The position numbers and the translations under genes are program-made. From Flavihumibacter solisilvae (GTDB lineage Bacteria > Bacteroidota > Bacteroidia > Chitinophagales > Chitinophagaceae), in the NCBI RefSeq assembly GCF_000814475.1, contig NZ_JSVC01000002.1:124001-188000 (forward strand): DNA of 64,000 nt. The letters are read 5' to 3'. A model generated the notes under the pieces. It was not told the DNA's origin, made no database searches, and was given only the letters and a program-made list of their open reading frames with translations. Each line of letters begins with the position of its first letter. The stretch's first letter is position 1. Shown piece after piece: positions 1 through 8,241 of the stretch.

Positions 1-438
1 TACTTCAGCCAGTACGAAGAAAATGATGGCCGCCTGGAAGTTTATTATGCGGACGGTGGTTCCATTTACACCGGTAAGTTCGACATGGTTTATGGGAATG
101 TACACATCCTGCGACTTGCTGAAATGTTCCTGATCCGTGCAGAATCAAATTTCCGTTTGGGTGGTGATCCGATTGGTGGCGTTGCTCCTCATCTAGATAT
201 CAACAGGATCAGGGCCAGGGCAGGGCTGGACCCAATTGACGCTGCAGATCTGACTCTGGATCAGATCCTCCTGGAAAGAAAGCTTGAGCTTGCTTTCGAA
301 GGAAACCTATTGCATGATAAGAAACGTCTCGAAATCGCCGTTGGTCCATTGTCCTGGAACTCTTCGAGATTGGTACTGCCAATTCCGGAACGCGAGATTA
401 AAGTAAATGGTAACCTGGTACAAAACGAAGGTTATTAA
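1..438 (+). CDS. RagB/SusD family lipoprotein, C-terminal part
   Basis: The reading frame is open from the first base of the window, so the gene begins upstream; 145 residues are visible. The segment HILRLAEMFLIRAES is the hallmark TPR-like helix of SusD-type nutrient-binding outer-membrane lipoproteins. It is followed by the usual 'INRIRARAGL' turn, the 'ILLERKLELAFEG' helix and a C-terminus with an IP-x-E-I block. SusD proteins sit on the cell surface as a lid over a SusC TonB-dependent channel. The partner susC should lie just upstream, outside the window. The substrate cannot be told from this fragment. Confidence 0.9.
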   Translation, partial: YFSQYEENDGRLEVYYADGGSIYTGKFDMVYGNVHILRLAEMFLIRAESNFRLGGDPIGGVAPHLDINRIRARAGLDPIDAADLTLDQILLERKLELAFEGNLLHDKKRLEIAVGPLSWNSSRLVLPIPEREIKVNGNLVQNEGY

Positions 439-462
439 TAAAACCTGAACATTCAGAAAAAG

Positions 463-492
463 AAAAACCCGCATGATTCATGCGGGTTTTTT
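463..492. terminator. bidirectional intrinsic terminator
   Basis: A 9-bp inverted repeat (cccgcatga / tcatgcggg, 468-476 and 478-486) is flanked by an A-run on the left and a T-run on the right. It lies between the convergent ends of the SusD fragment and the RNase G gene, so it can serve both strands. Confidence 0.85.
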
Positions 493-509
493 AATTATTT
501 GAAATCGGG

Positions 510-2060
510 TTACAGTTTTATTTCTTCCTCATGTGCATCGAAGAAATGGAACTCTGTAAGGTGATAATTGGTATTTGAATGGAGCTTGATGTTTTGTTTG
601 AATGCGCGTTTCCATTTCCAGAGCTTACTGAAGATCCAGCCCTTTGTCAGGTAGGCATGCATGATAGGATGTACTACCAGTGTAAGGTTGCTGTGCTTGT
701 GGGTAATGAGGTAGTTAAGATTTTTTTCGATCTCGTCTTCAAGTACGAGTGTTGATGAGATCTTACCCGTTCCGTTACAGCTGGGGCATACTTCCATGGT
801 GTTGATATTGATCTCCGGCTTCATTCTCTGCCGGGTGATCTGCATCAATCCGAATTTTGAAATGGGTAGAACCGCATGTTTGGCGCGATCCGGCTTCATA
901 TAATTCTCCATGGCATCAAGAAGCCGCTTCTTATTCTCGGGGAGCTTCATATCAATGAAGTCGGCCACAATAATGCCACCCAGGTCACGAAGGCGCAATT
1001 GCCTTGCAATCTCTTCTGCAGCTTCAAGATTAGTTTCCAGTGCATTCTGCTCCTGGTTATTGCTTACACTTTTGTAGCCACTGTTCACATCTATAACATG
1101 CAGCGCTTCCGTATGCTCAATAATCAGGTATGCACCACTGGGAAGGTTGACCGTTTTTCCAAATGCGGCCTTTACCTGTTTGGTGATGCCATACTGATCG
1201 AAAATCGGTGCGCCATTATGATAGTAGGAAACAATGTCTGCTTTGTCGGGGGCAATGCGCTGAATGTAACTCTTGGTGTCGTTGTAGATATTTCTATCGT
1301 TGACAACTATGCGGTTAAAATCCTCGTTCAGGAGATCCCGGAGCATGCTCGTGGTCTTCGTCTGCTCACTGAGGATTTTGGCCGGTGCAACAGAGCCATT
1401 CAGGTTTTGCTGGATGGCTTTCCATGTTTCGACCAGGGCCAGCAGATCCTCGTGCAATTCTGCAGTGTTCTTACCTTCCGCAGCAGTTCGTACGATAACC
1501 CCGAAATTTTTGGGCTTGATTGCCTCAATGATCTTTTGCAGTCTTTTTCTTTCATCAGAAGAATGAATCTTCCTCGAAACTGCCACAACATCATTGAATG
1601 GGGTAATAACAACAAAACGGCCGGGAAGGGATATCTCACAACTCAGGCGCGGACCTTTGGCTGCAATGGGTTCCTTGAGGATCTGAACCAGGACATTGGG
1701 CTTGCCGCCAAGCACTTCATTGATCTTGCCTGTCTTAACAATTTCCGGTTCGACCTCAAATTTCGCAAAGTCGAAACCGCCGGCAGTGTTGTCACTGATT
1801 GATTGCTGGGTGAATTTCAGCAGCGATTTTGCATAAGGACTCAGGTCGGTGTAGTGTAAAAAAGCATCTTTTTCAAATCCCACATCAACAAATGCGGCAT
1901 TTAAACCGGGAATGAGCTTTCTGACCTTGCCCAGGTATAAGTCCCCAACAGCAAAACTGGCATCTGCCTTTTCGTTGTGCAGTTCCACCAGCTTCTTGTC
2001 TTCCAGGAGAGCGATCTCCACGCCCTGTGGCGCAGAGTTAATAATTAATTCCTTGTTCAA
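510..2060 (-). CDS. rng: Ribonuclease G/E family endoribonuclease
   Basis: The 516-residue product matches RNase G (CafA), a single-strand endoribonuclease that cleaves AU-rich sites in rRNA precursors and mRNA. Visible are an N-terminal S1-type RNA-binding region (about 35-130), the catalytic metal-binding motif IDVNSG (about 320) with a second acidic site in VADFIDM (about 368), and the CPSCNGTG zinc-link motif (about 425) that joins subunits. It lacks the long degradosome scaffold of RNase E, so RNase G is the better name. The start MNKELIINS is the usual one for the phylum. It is last in a minus-strand run after HU, a TPR protein and a ribosome-associated peptide, which suggests a link to ribosome maturation (inference). 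Confidence 0.95.
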   Translation of the reverse strand: MNKELIINSAPQGVEIALLEDKKLVELHNEKADASFAVGDLYLGKVRKLIPGLNAAFVDVGFEKDAFLHYTDLSPYAKSLLKFTQQSISDNTAGGFDFAKFEVEPEIVKTGKINEVLGGKPNVLVQILKEPIAAKGPRLSCEISLPGRFVVITPFNDVVAVSRKIHSSDERKRLQKIIEAIKPKNFGVIVRTAAEGKNTAELHEDLLALVETWKAIQQNLNGSVAPAKILSEQTKTTSMLRDLLNEDFNRIVVNDRNIYNDTKSYIQRIAPDKADIVSYYHNGAPIFDQYGITKQVKAAFGKTVNLPSGAYLIIEHTEALHVIDVNSGYKSVSNNQEQNALETNLEAAEEIARQLRLRDLGGIIVADFIDMKLPENKKRLLDAMENYMKPDRAKHAVLPISKFGLMQITRQRMKPEININTMEVCPSCNGTGKISSTLVLEDEIEKNLNYLITHKHSNLTLVVHPIMHAYLTKGWIFSKLWKWKRAFKQNIKLHSNTNYHLTEFHFFDAHEEEIKL

Positions 2061-2196
2061 GCGAGTAATCTTTTAACATCAGTCCAATCTCACCAAAAGG
2101 AAAACAGCTGAAGTGGTTTCTGTACTTCGCCAGTATCCGTTTTTTGCAATAATCGGTTGGATGACCGGGAAATAAACGGTTCAGCTAAAGGAAATT

Positions 2197-2226
2197 AAGC
2201 CGGAATAAATTTACATATTCCGGCTT
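2197..2226 (-). terminator. hairpin downstream of the 31-residue peptide gene
   Basis: A perfect 10-bp inverted repeat (aagccggaat / attccggctt) with a 10-base loop lies 25 bases past the stop codon of the small basic peptide gene. The T-tract after it on the minus strand is short and interrupted, so termination may be partial, leaving some transcription into rng. Confidence 0.6.
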
Positions 2227-2251
2227 AAAGAAGGTAGTATAGCTTAGAATA

Positions 2252-2347
2252 TTACTTGTTCTTCTTCTTATGACGATTCTTTCTCAACCTCTTCTTACGT
2301 TTGTGCGTAGCAATCTTATGACGTTTTCTTTTTTTACCACAAGGCAT
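2252..2347 (-). CDS. 31-residue bS22/mS38 (AURKAIP1/COX24)-like ribosomal peptide
   Basis: The frame encodes 31 residues beginning MPCGKKRKRHKIATHKRKK and ending in a Lys-rich tail, over half Lys/Arg/His. It is too short for ordinary gene callers. The KRKRHK-(x)-HKRKKRLRKNRHKKK pattern is that of the AURKAIP1/COX24 C-terminal domain, known as mitochondrial ribosomal protein mS38; Bacteroidota genomes carry this peptide under that name. It presumably binds small-subunit rRNA. The coding status is supported by the family match, a downstream hairpin and position in a ribosome/RNA-processing gene run. Confidence 0.85.
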   Translation of the reverse strand: MPCGKKRKRHKIATHKRKKRLRKNRHKKKNK

Positions 2348-2378
2348 CTTTACAAAGATTTATAGTTAACAATTCAAT

Positions 2379-3224
2379 TTATCGCAATTGCTGAATTCGT
2401 TTATTCAGCTCAGATTTCAGCGCCGGATTCTCCACATGTTCTGCCGCATGCTTGTACCAATCTGTCGCCTTATCCTTTTTTCCCAGTCTTTCGTATCCTT
2501 CCGCAAGCATCAGCAGCACTTCAAGGTCATGTGGTGTGCTCCGGGCAACCTTTTCCAGCCTTTCAACTGCCTTGTCGTATTGCCCCGAAACTATCCCTCC
2601 AATGCCCAGCATCTTTTGTGCATATATATTGGATGAATCCCGCCGGCTCACTTCAAGCACCTGTTGTATCCCTTTCATCACTTCCTGTGGATCGCCTGCA
2701 GGAGCACCAAAAATGTATGTGCTTCCCAGTCCAACCTTCAGGGAATCATTCCCCGGATCAAGTTCAAGTGCCTTTTCAAACAGCTTTTTCGATTCGCCGG
2801 CCAGCCAGGATTTTATCTCCGGCTGTTCAACCCCTCGCAGGTTATCCAGCAACAATTGGGCTGCAAAGGTGAGACTTTTTTCAGAATTTTCCAATTTGGC
2901 GGCCTCTGCCGTATAATAGGCAAAAGGAAGGAAAGCCCTGGCGGAGTCGCTCCAGAAGCTGGCCAGCTGCCTGTAAGTGGCAATTTGCTGCGCTTTTACG
3001 TCTCCCCGCACTACAGCCTGCGACAGTCCGTTCACATAAGTTTGCTGATGCGTGGGAAGTTGGGCAGTAGCGGCTTTAATAGCCGTCTGGATATCAAATG
3101 ATTGCGTTGAAGTAGCCGCACTGGCGGATGTTTCTTTACCCGGTGGAACGGTCTTCCCGAAAAAATAAATCACCAATACCAGCAGCACAGCGCCGACAAT
3201 TAAAATGTACTGTTCTTTTTTCAC
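2379..3224 (-). CDS. Membrane-anchored TPR protein
   Basis: The 281-residue protein has one N-terminal membrane segment (about 6-22, VGAVLLVLVIYFFG) and no signal-peptidase site, so it is probably anchored with the rest in the periplasm. From about residue 115 onward it carries TPR-like helical repeats (for example LFEKALELDPGNDSLKVGLG and AVERLEKVARSTPHDLEVLLMLAEGY). It ends 31 bases before the small basic peptide gene and starts 24 bases after HU, consistent with an operon. No catalytic motif is seen. Its role is unknown; TPRs suggest protein binding. Confidence 0.8.
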   Translation of the reverse strand: MKKEQYILIVGAVLLVLVIYFFGKTVPPGKETSASAATSTQSFDIQTAIKAATAQLPTHQQTYVNGLSQAVVRGDVKAQQIATYRQLASFWSDSARAFLPFAYYTAEAAKLENSEKSLTFAAQLLLDNLRGVEQPEIKSWLAGESKKLFEKALELDPGNDSLKVGLGSTYIFGAPAGDPQEVMKGIQQVLEVSRRDSSNIYAQKMLGIGGIVSGQYDKAVERLEKVARSTPHDLEVLLMLAEGYERLGKKDKATDWYKHAAEHVENPALKSELNKRIQQLR

Positions 3225-3248
3225 CTTAATCCAATTAAGGTGGCGAAA

Positions 3249-3569
3249 TTACATCTCTTCGTCCGGGTTTGGCTGTCCTTCCTTAACTGTTTTAAGTTTT
3301 TTTACTTCCTGTACAAATTCTTTTGCAGGCTTGAAGGCAGGAATAAAATGCTCCGGAATTTCAACCGCAACATTTTTCTTGATATTACGCCCGATCTTTG
3401 CCGCGCGTTTCTTGGTGATAAAGCTTCCGAAACCCCGGATGTAAATGTTCTCACCCTGTGACAACACGTCCTTAACTTCCTTGAACATTGCCTCAAGGGT
3501 TACCAGAACATCCACCTTTGGAATGCCTGTTTTTTCTGCAATTTGGTTGATGAGGTCGGCCTTTCTCAT
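3249..3569 (-). CDS. HU/IHF-family DNA-binding protein
   Basis: The 106-residue protein is a DNA-bending nucleoid protein of the HU/IHF superfamily. It shows the N-terminal helical part MRKADLINQIAEKTGIPKVDV, the IYIRGFGSFITKKR strand pair, and the arm sequence GRNIKKNVAVEIPEHFIPAFKPAKEF. The C-terminal tail beyond the usual 90 residues is acidic and short (about 15 residues). It is the first gene of the minus-strand run and diverges from mutY across 175 AT-rich bases. A near-consensus -7 box on the minus strand (CATATTTG) lies about 65 bases ahead of the start. Confidence 0.95.
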   Translation of the reverse strand: MRKADLINQIAEKTGIPKVDVLVTLEAMFKEVKDVLSQGENIYIRGFGSFITKKRAAKIGRNIKKNVAVEIPEHFIPAFKPAKEFVQEVKKLKTVKEGQPNPDEEM

Positions 3570-3744
3570 ATTTCACCTGTTTTGAGTCATTTTCAAGTAG
3601 CAGAATGTCGTCACATTAATCCCCGGATCTCTTAACAAATATGAATTTGTTTGTTAATATAAGTGAATCTTTTTACACATACAACACTTATGCAATTTAT
3701 TGATTTTGAATTAAATTGAAATATTTTTCCGAGTTTTCTGAAAT

Positions 3745-4806
3745 ATGCAAAAAGCATTCACCAATCTCCTGTTGAACTGGAACCAATCGGGCAACCTCCG
3801 TACCATGCCCTGGAAGGGCGAACGGGATCCATACAGGATCTGGCTCAGCGAGGTGATCCTGCAGCAGACAAGGGTGGAACAGGGGTTGGCCTACTACAAT
3901 CGTTTCATCGAAAAATACCATACGATCCGTGACCTGGCCATGGCACCTGATGAAGACGTGTTTAAGCTCTGGGAGGGCCTGGGCTATTACAGCAGGTGCA
4001 GGAATCTTCTCGCAACAGCCCGTTTTATCGCCTTTGAAAGAAACGGCCGGTTCCCGGATACTTTTGAAGAAATCCTTTCCCTGAAGGGAATAGGACCTTA
4101 TACCGCCGCAGCCATAGCCTCTTTCGCATATGGCTTACCGCATGCAGTCCTTGACGGCAATGTTTTCCGGGTTCTTTCCCGCTATTTTGGCATTACCACA
4201 CCTGTGGATCAGCCGGAAGGGAAAAAACTATATACCAGGCTCGCCAATGAACTCCTCGACACTGACTCACCGGGCACTTATAACCAGGCGATCATGGATT
4301 TTGGCGCCACAATCTGTAAACCCCGCCAGCCGCTTTGCCAGGTTTGTGTCCAGCGAAATGATTGTGAAGCAAATAAACTCGGAATCGCTGAGCAACTGCC
4401 GGTCAAATCAAAGTCGCTCGTTCGCCGTACCAGGTTTTTCTATTATTATATATTCTCTTACGAAGGAGGGTTTTATATCAGGCAACGGTCGGATAGCGAT
4501 ATCTGGCATTCATTGTATGAATGGGCCCTTGTAGAAACGGAGGAAGCCATGAAAGGGGAGAAGAAGGACTTAATGCACGCCGTCCGTAACGCTTATGGAA
4601 ACAGGTTGAAGGGAAATATTATTTCGGTCTCCGATCAATATTCTCAACAACTGACACACCAGAAAATTAATGGTTGCTTTATCCATATGGAACTTGATCA
4701 TCCGCTTCCCGAACAGCTTGGCTTCCGGTTTATTACCAGGAAACAACTCGGGAATTTTGCCTTTCCCCGCTTTATTACCCGTTACTTGGAAAAACACCCA
4801 CTCTGA
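3745..4806 (+). CDS. mutY: A/G-specific adenine DNA glycosylase MutY
   Basis: This 353-residue base-excision-repair enzyme removes adenine mispaired with 8-oxoguanine. It has the helix-hairpin-helix with LKGIGPYTAAAIASFA, the catalytic region VLDGNVFRVLSRYFG, and the iron-sulfur cluster ligands in the spacing C-x6-C-x2-C-x5-C (CKPRQPLCQVCVQRNDC, around residues 192-208). The C-terminal third is the NUDIX-like 8-oxoG recognition domain. It starts the plus-strand run mutY-ssb-gldE-gldD, a common Bacteroidota neighbourhood. The start at MQKAFTNLLLNW is the natural family start. Confidence 0.95.
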   Translation: MQKAFTNLLLNWNQSGNLRTMPWKGERDPYRIWLSEVILQQTRVEQGLAYYNRFIEKYHTIRDLAMAPDEDVFKLWEGLGYYSRCRNLLATARFIAFERNGRFPDTFEEILSLKGIGPYTAAAIASFAYGLPHAVLDGNVFRVLSRYFGITTPVDQPEGKKLYTRLANELLDTDSPGTYNQAIMDFGATICKPRQPLCQVCVQRNDCEANKLGIAEQLPVKSKSLVRRTRFFYYYIFSYEGGFYIRQRSDSDIWHSLYEWALVETEEAMKGEKKDLMHAVRNAYGNRLKGNIISVSDQYSQQLTHQKINGCFIHMELDHPLPEQLGFRFITRKQLGNFAFPRFITRYLEKHPL

Positions 4807-4846
4807 TTTTCGCATAACCCCCCTCATATCAGTTTGTTGTGCATCA

Positions 4847-4877
4847 TTCACCCGTCGGGTCCCACCCGTCGGGTGAA
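4847..4877. repeat. tandem palindrome forming a long hairpin
   Basis: The 11-base palindrome acccgtcgggt occurs twice (4850-4860 and 4864-4874), separated by ccc. The flanking ttc and gaa extend the symmetry to a 14-bp arm on each side, broken only at the central base of each copy. No T-run follows, so it is not a textbook intrinsic terminator. It lies 40 bases after mutY and 127 before ssb. Confidence 0.75.
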
Positions 4878-5003
4878 CGTAGGTTAAAATACATTGAAAA
4901 AGGCGTGTTAACCGCAAAAAATAGAATGTAATACACTGAAAAAAAATTAATTTTAAAGAGGACTATCACACAACAGGCGAATTAAAACCTCAAATGCAAC
5001 CAT

Positions 5004-5438
5004 ATGAGAGGCGTAAACAGGGTCATGTTGATCGGTAACCTGGGGAAAGACCCGGATGTACAATACCTGGAGGGAAATATAGCAGTAGCAAAGTTTTCCC
5101 TTGCAACAACAGAAACTTACAAGGACAGGGCAGGAAAACTGATATCCCAGACGGAATGGCATACAGTGGTGTTATGGCGCGGATTAGCAGAGCTTGCCCA
5201 GAAATATTTGCATAAAGGGAGCCTTGTTTACATTGAAGGAAGATTGCGTACACGCAGTTGGGAAGACAAGGAAGGGAACAAAAAATTCGCTACCGAAGTA
5301 GTTGGTGATAACCTGATCATGCTCGATAAGAGATCTGACATTCACGGCCATGTAAATGGCGGTTTGCCTGGCGAGGGACTTGAAGGAATGAGCAGTTCAG
5401 ATGCTCCACCGGAACCAAATCAGGATCTGCCCTTCTGA
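5004..5438 (+). CDS. ssb: Single-stranded DNA-binding protein
   Basis: The 144-residue protein has the OB fold of bacterial SSB (MRGVNRVMLIGNLGKDPDVQY, then TEWHTVVLWRGLAELAQKYLHKGSLVYIEGRL). A short linker and the conserved acidic C-terminal tip QDLPF, which recruits repair and replication partners, complete it. It protects single-stranded DNA in the cytoplasm. It follows mutY and precedes gldE in the same direction. Confidence 0.96.
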   Translation: MRGVNRVMLIGNLGKDPDVQYLEGNIAVAKFSLATTETYKDRAGKLISQTEWHTVVLWRGLAELAQKYLHKGSLVYIEGRLRTRSWEDKEGNKKFATEVVGDNLIMLDKRSDIHGHVNGGLPGEGLEGMSSSDAPPEPNQDLPF

Positions 5439-5508
5439 ATCGGGAATTTAATGCAAATTTGCAGACGCTTGTTTGGCGGAATAGCATTGTTAACAAAAAA
5501 GAACAGCT

Positions 5509-6822
5509 TTGGACCACGCTTCGGTTGATGCCTCCATAACACTGTTGTGGAGCCCTTTCTTTCTGGCTGCAAACCTTCAGGGCACTACCCTCCTGGTAAT
5601 CATAATCCTGGTACTGCTGGTAATCTCCTATTTCCTCTCCGGAGCAGAAGTGGCTTTCTTCAGTCTCTCCCATCGTGATGTTAATATGCTGAAAACCAAG
5701 CAGGGATCAAGCTGGAGGAGAATTGTACACCTGTTGGACGAACCGAAGCTCCTGATGGGATCGATGCGGATAGGCAGTGCCCTGGTTAACATTACCATAA
5801 TCATTCTTTCCAGTTTCCTGATCGACCAGCTGCTTCCCGTCAAGGAACCGCACGCACTTATCGTCGCCATTAAATTATTCCTGGTTGTTTTTTTTCTCGT
5901 ACTGTTCGGCGAAGTGCTTCCAAAAGTATATGCCTCACAGAATAACCTCCGTTTCGCCCGTGATTCGTCTTACCTCGTTGAAATCGTGCACCTGTTATTC
6001 AAGCGGATAAGCGGTTGGCTCGTGGGAATGACTGACAGGATAGAAAAATCTCTGGGTGCCGACTACACAGGCAATCATTTTGAAGAACTCGAAGACGATA
6101 GCAACGCATCAGAAGAAGAGAAAAACATCCTCCGGGGTATTGCCAAGTTCGGCCATCTTACAGTTAAACAGATAATGCGTACAAGGCTCGACGTTAGTGG
6201 CATTGACTACCATATCTCTTTCGGGGAACTGGTTAAGCAACTGGAAGATCTTCATTACTCAAGGGTTCCGGTGTACCGGAACAGTCTCGATGAAGTAATG
6301 GGCCTTATTCATACAAAGGATATCCTGCCTCATATCGATGAACCGGATGACTTTAACTGGCATACACTCATGCGCCAGCCATATTTTGTGCATGAACAGA
6401 AAATGATTGAAGATCTGCTTCAGGACTTCCGTTCACGCCGGACTCACTTCGCGATCGTGGTCGACGAATTCGGGGGCACCAGTGGAATCGTGACACTCGA
6501 AGATATTATGGAAGAGATCATCGGCGATATCCGGGATGAATTTGATGATGAAGAAAGTCCGAACCGGAAACTCGACGAAAACAACTATATTTTTGAAGGA
6601 CGCACCATGATCAATGATGTGTGCAAAGCCATGAATCTCCCGCTCAGCACCTTTGAAGAGGTGAAAGGTGACAGCGATTCCCTTGCCGGACTCATCCTCG
6701 AAGTATCAGGAAAGATTCCTGCCGAAAATGAAGTCATAGCCGTAGGCGATTTCCAGTTTACCGTCCTCGAACTTTTAAGAAACAGGATCCAGAAAGTGAA
6801 GGTGACCATAAGCATCGTTTAG
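5509..6822 (+). CDS. gldE: Gliding-associated CBS-domain membrane protein GldE
   Basis: The 437-residue protein has an N-terminal DUF21/CNNM transmembrane domain (about 25-190, with four hydrophobic segments). A pair of CBS domains follows (about 205-330; IMRTRLDVSGIDY and FAIVVDEFGGTSGIVTLEDI), then a CorC/HlyC-type C-terminal domain (about 345-430). This is the architecture of GldE, encoded next to gldD in gliding Bacteroidota. The start is TTG, chosen because the next in-frame ATG falls inside the first membrane domain. It ends 16 bases before gldD. GldE is thought to support GldD function, though its exact role is not settled; CNNM relatives are magnesium transporters. Confidence 0.9.
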   Translation: MDHASVDASITLLWSPFFLAANLQGTTLLVIIILVLLVISYFLSGAEVAFFSLSHRDVNMLKTKQGSSWRRIVHLLDEPKLLMGSMRIGSALVNITIIILSSFLIDQLLPVKEPHALIVAIKLFLVVFFLVLFGEVLPKVYASQNNLRFARDSSYLVEIVHLLFKRISGWLVGMTDRIEKSLGADYTGNHFEELEDDSNASEEEKNILRGIAKFGHLTVKQIMRTRLDVSGIDYHISFGELVKQLEDLHYSRVPVYRNSLDEVMGLIHTKDILPHIDEPDDFNWHTLMRQPYFVHEQKMIEDLLQDFRSRRTHFAIVVDEFGGTSGIVTLEDIMEEIIGDIRDEFDDEESPNRKLDENNYIFEGRTMINDVCKAMNLPLSTFEEVKGDSDSLAGLILEVSGKIPAENEVIAVGDFQFTVLELLRNRIQKVKVTISIV

Positions 6823-6838
6823 CCAATAATTTGACCTG

Positions 6839-7501
6839 ATGAAGATTTCCCCGAAAAGCATAACCCAACTCTTTTTTGCTGCAGTATTATTAACAGGAAC
6901 ACTCGGATGTAATAGTCCATTTACTCCGAAACCCCGTGGCTATTATGCGATCAAATTTCCCGAACACCGGTACCAGGCATTCGACAGGCCGGGGTTTCCC
7001 TACACTTTTGAATACCCCGTGTATGCCAGAATTTCACAGGACAGTACTTTTTTCGAGGAACAGCCGGAAAACCCCTATTGGATCAATATCGATATACCTG
7101 ACTATAACGGGCGCATCTATATAAGCTACAACCGCATTGGCGGTAATGCCCGGTACAAAGTAAAAAATGCCAAAGGAGAATATGTGGATTCTCTTGGTGT
7201 AAACACCTTCGAAAAATTGTTGAACGGATCCTATACACTTTCATTCAAACATTCTTATAAAGCGAGCTCAATTGAAGACAGTGCATTCAAAACTCCAGCT
7301 GGCATAGATGGGGTCTTTTTCCGGATTGGCGGCAATACTGCCACCTCAAATCAGTTCCTGGTAAGTGATTCGGTGAAACATTTTCTCCGCGGCGCATTGT
7401 ATTTCGACGCCACACCCAACGAAGACTCGCTGCGACCTGTTAATGCATTCCTGAAAGAGGACCTGAAACACCTGGTAAACACCCTGCGGTGGCGTGAATA
7501 A
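6839..7501 (+). CDS. gldD: Gliding motility lipoprotein GldD
   Basis: The 220-residue protein begins with a lipoprotein signal ending in TLGC (Cys24), followed by the family block PKPRGYYAIKFPEHRYQAFD. GldD is needed for gliding and type IX secretion in Flavobacterium johnsoniae. Its position directly after gldE is the conserved arrangement, and the body (SRIGG-type strands, KHFLRGALYFDATPNEDSLRP near the end) fits the family. No other gld genes are in the window; porZ at 52554 is a second type IX secretion gene. Confidence 0.93.
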   Translation: MKISPKSITQLFFAAVLLTGTLGCNSPFTPKPRGYYAIKFPEHRYQAFDRPGFPYTFEYPVYARISQDSTFFEEQPENPYWINIDIPDYNGRIYISYNRIGGNARYKVKNAKGEYVDSLGVNTFEKLLNGSYTLSFKHSYKASSIEDSAFKTPAGIDGVFFRIGGNTATSNQFLVSDSVKHFLRGALYFDATPNEDSLRPVNAFLKEDLKHLVNTLRWRE

Positions 7502-7576
7502 GCGGCGGCGCAATCGTCACAACCCGTTCCGTACCAGTAACTTGTCTAAAAAGGACAGTAATAAATTGTGATAAAC

Positions 7577-7584
7577 TAACTTTG
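7577..7584 (+). promoter_or_regulatory. Bacteroidota -7 box TAACTTTG
   Basis: An exact TAnnTTTG box lies 14 bases before the start codon of the DUF3109 gene. I do not see a good -33 TTG at 19-21 bases, so this is a half-site match; it implies a leader of only a few bases. Confidence 0.5.
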
Positions 7585-7598
7585 CAAAAAAAAGCCGG

Positions 7599-8168
7599 AT
7601 GATCGTAATCGAACATACTTTGGTCAGTGATGAAGTGGTAGAGGAAAGATTTGTATGTGACCTTTCCAGTTGTAAAGGCGGTTGCTGCGAAGACGGCGAT
7701 ACGGGTGCTCCCCTTGACGTTAAGGAACTTGACATTATTAATGAAGTCTACGAAGTGGTTAAACCCTATCTCACATCTGAAGGTGTCAGGGTGATAGAGA
7801 AGGAGGGAAGATACTCGTACGACAAAGAGTTCGGCTGGGTTACGCCCGCTATCAATAATGGCATGTGTGCATATGGCTACCGCGATGAAAAGGGTGTCAT
7901 CAAATGTGCCTTCGAACAGGCGTATAATGATGGTAAAACCACGTGGAAAAAACCCATCAGCTGTCACCTCTTTCCCATCCGCATTAAAGCGGGAAAAGAA
8001 TATGATATGGTCAATTATGAGCCCCGCGAAACGCTCTGCAGCGCGGCTTGTTCACTGGGGAATAAGCTGAAAGTTCCGGTTTACGTTTTCCTGAAGGAAC
8101 CCATCATCCGGAAATACGGACAGGAATACTACGATGCGCTCGACGCATACTACAAGATGTACCACTGA
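7599..8168 (+). CDS. DUF3109 family cysteine-rich protein
   Basis: The 189-residue protein matches DUF3109, a conserved family in Bacteroidota. It has a YkgJ-like cysteine arrangement: a CDLSSCKGGCCEDGD cluster near the N-terminus, CAYGY and KCAFEQ in the middle, and SCHLFPIRI. The cysteines probably bind a metal or iron-sulfur cluster (inference from spacing); the biochemical role is unknown. The neighbouring lutB starts 73 bases later on the same strand, and the two may be co-transcribed. Confidence 0.85.
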   Translation: MIVIEHTLVSDEVVEERFVCDLSSCKGGCCEDGDTGAPLDVKELDIINEVYEVVKPYLTSEGVRVIEKEGRYSYDKEFGWVTPAINNGMCAYGYRDEKGVIKCAFEQAYNDGKTTWKKPISCHLFPIRIKAGKEYDMVNYEPRETLCSAACSLGNKLKVPVYVFLKEPIIRKYGQEYYDALDAYYKMYH

Positions 8169-8241
8169 GAAGGGTTGTCCATCCGAAAAGAATTACGACT
8201 TTCATAGTACAAGGTTGAATGAAAAATGTAATTTCGAACGT

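Noticed and set aside
876-1802. 308-residue frame antisense to rng
   Set aside because: It lies fully opposite the RNase G gene, has no recognisable family, and its composition is that of a shadow frame.
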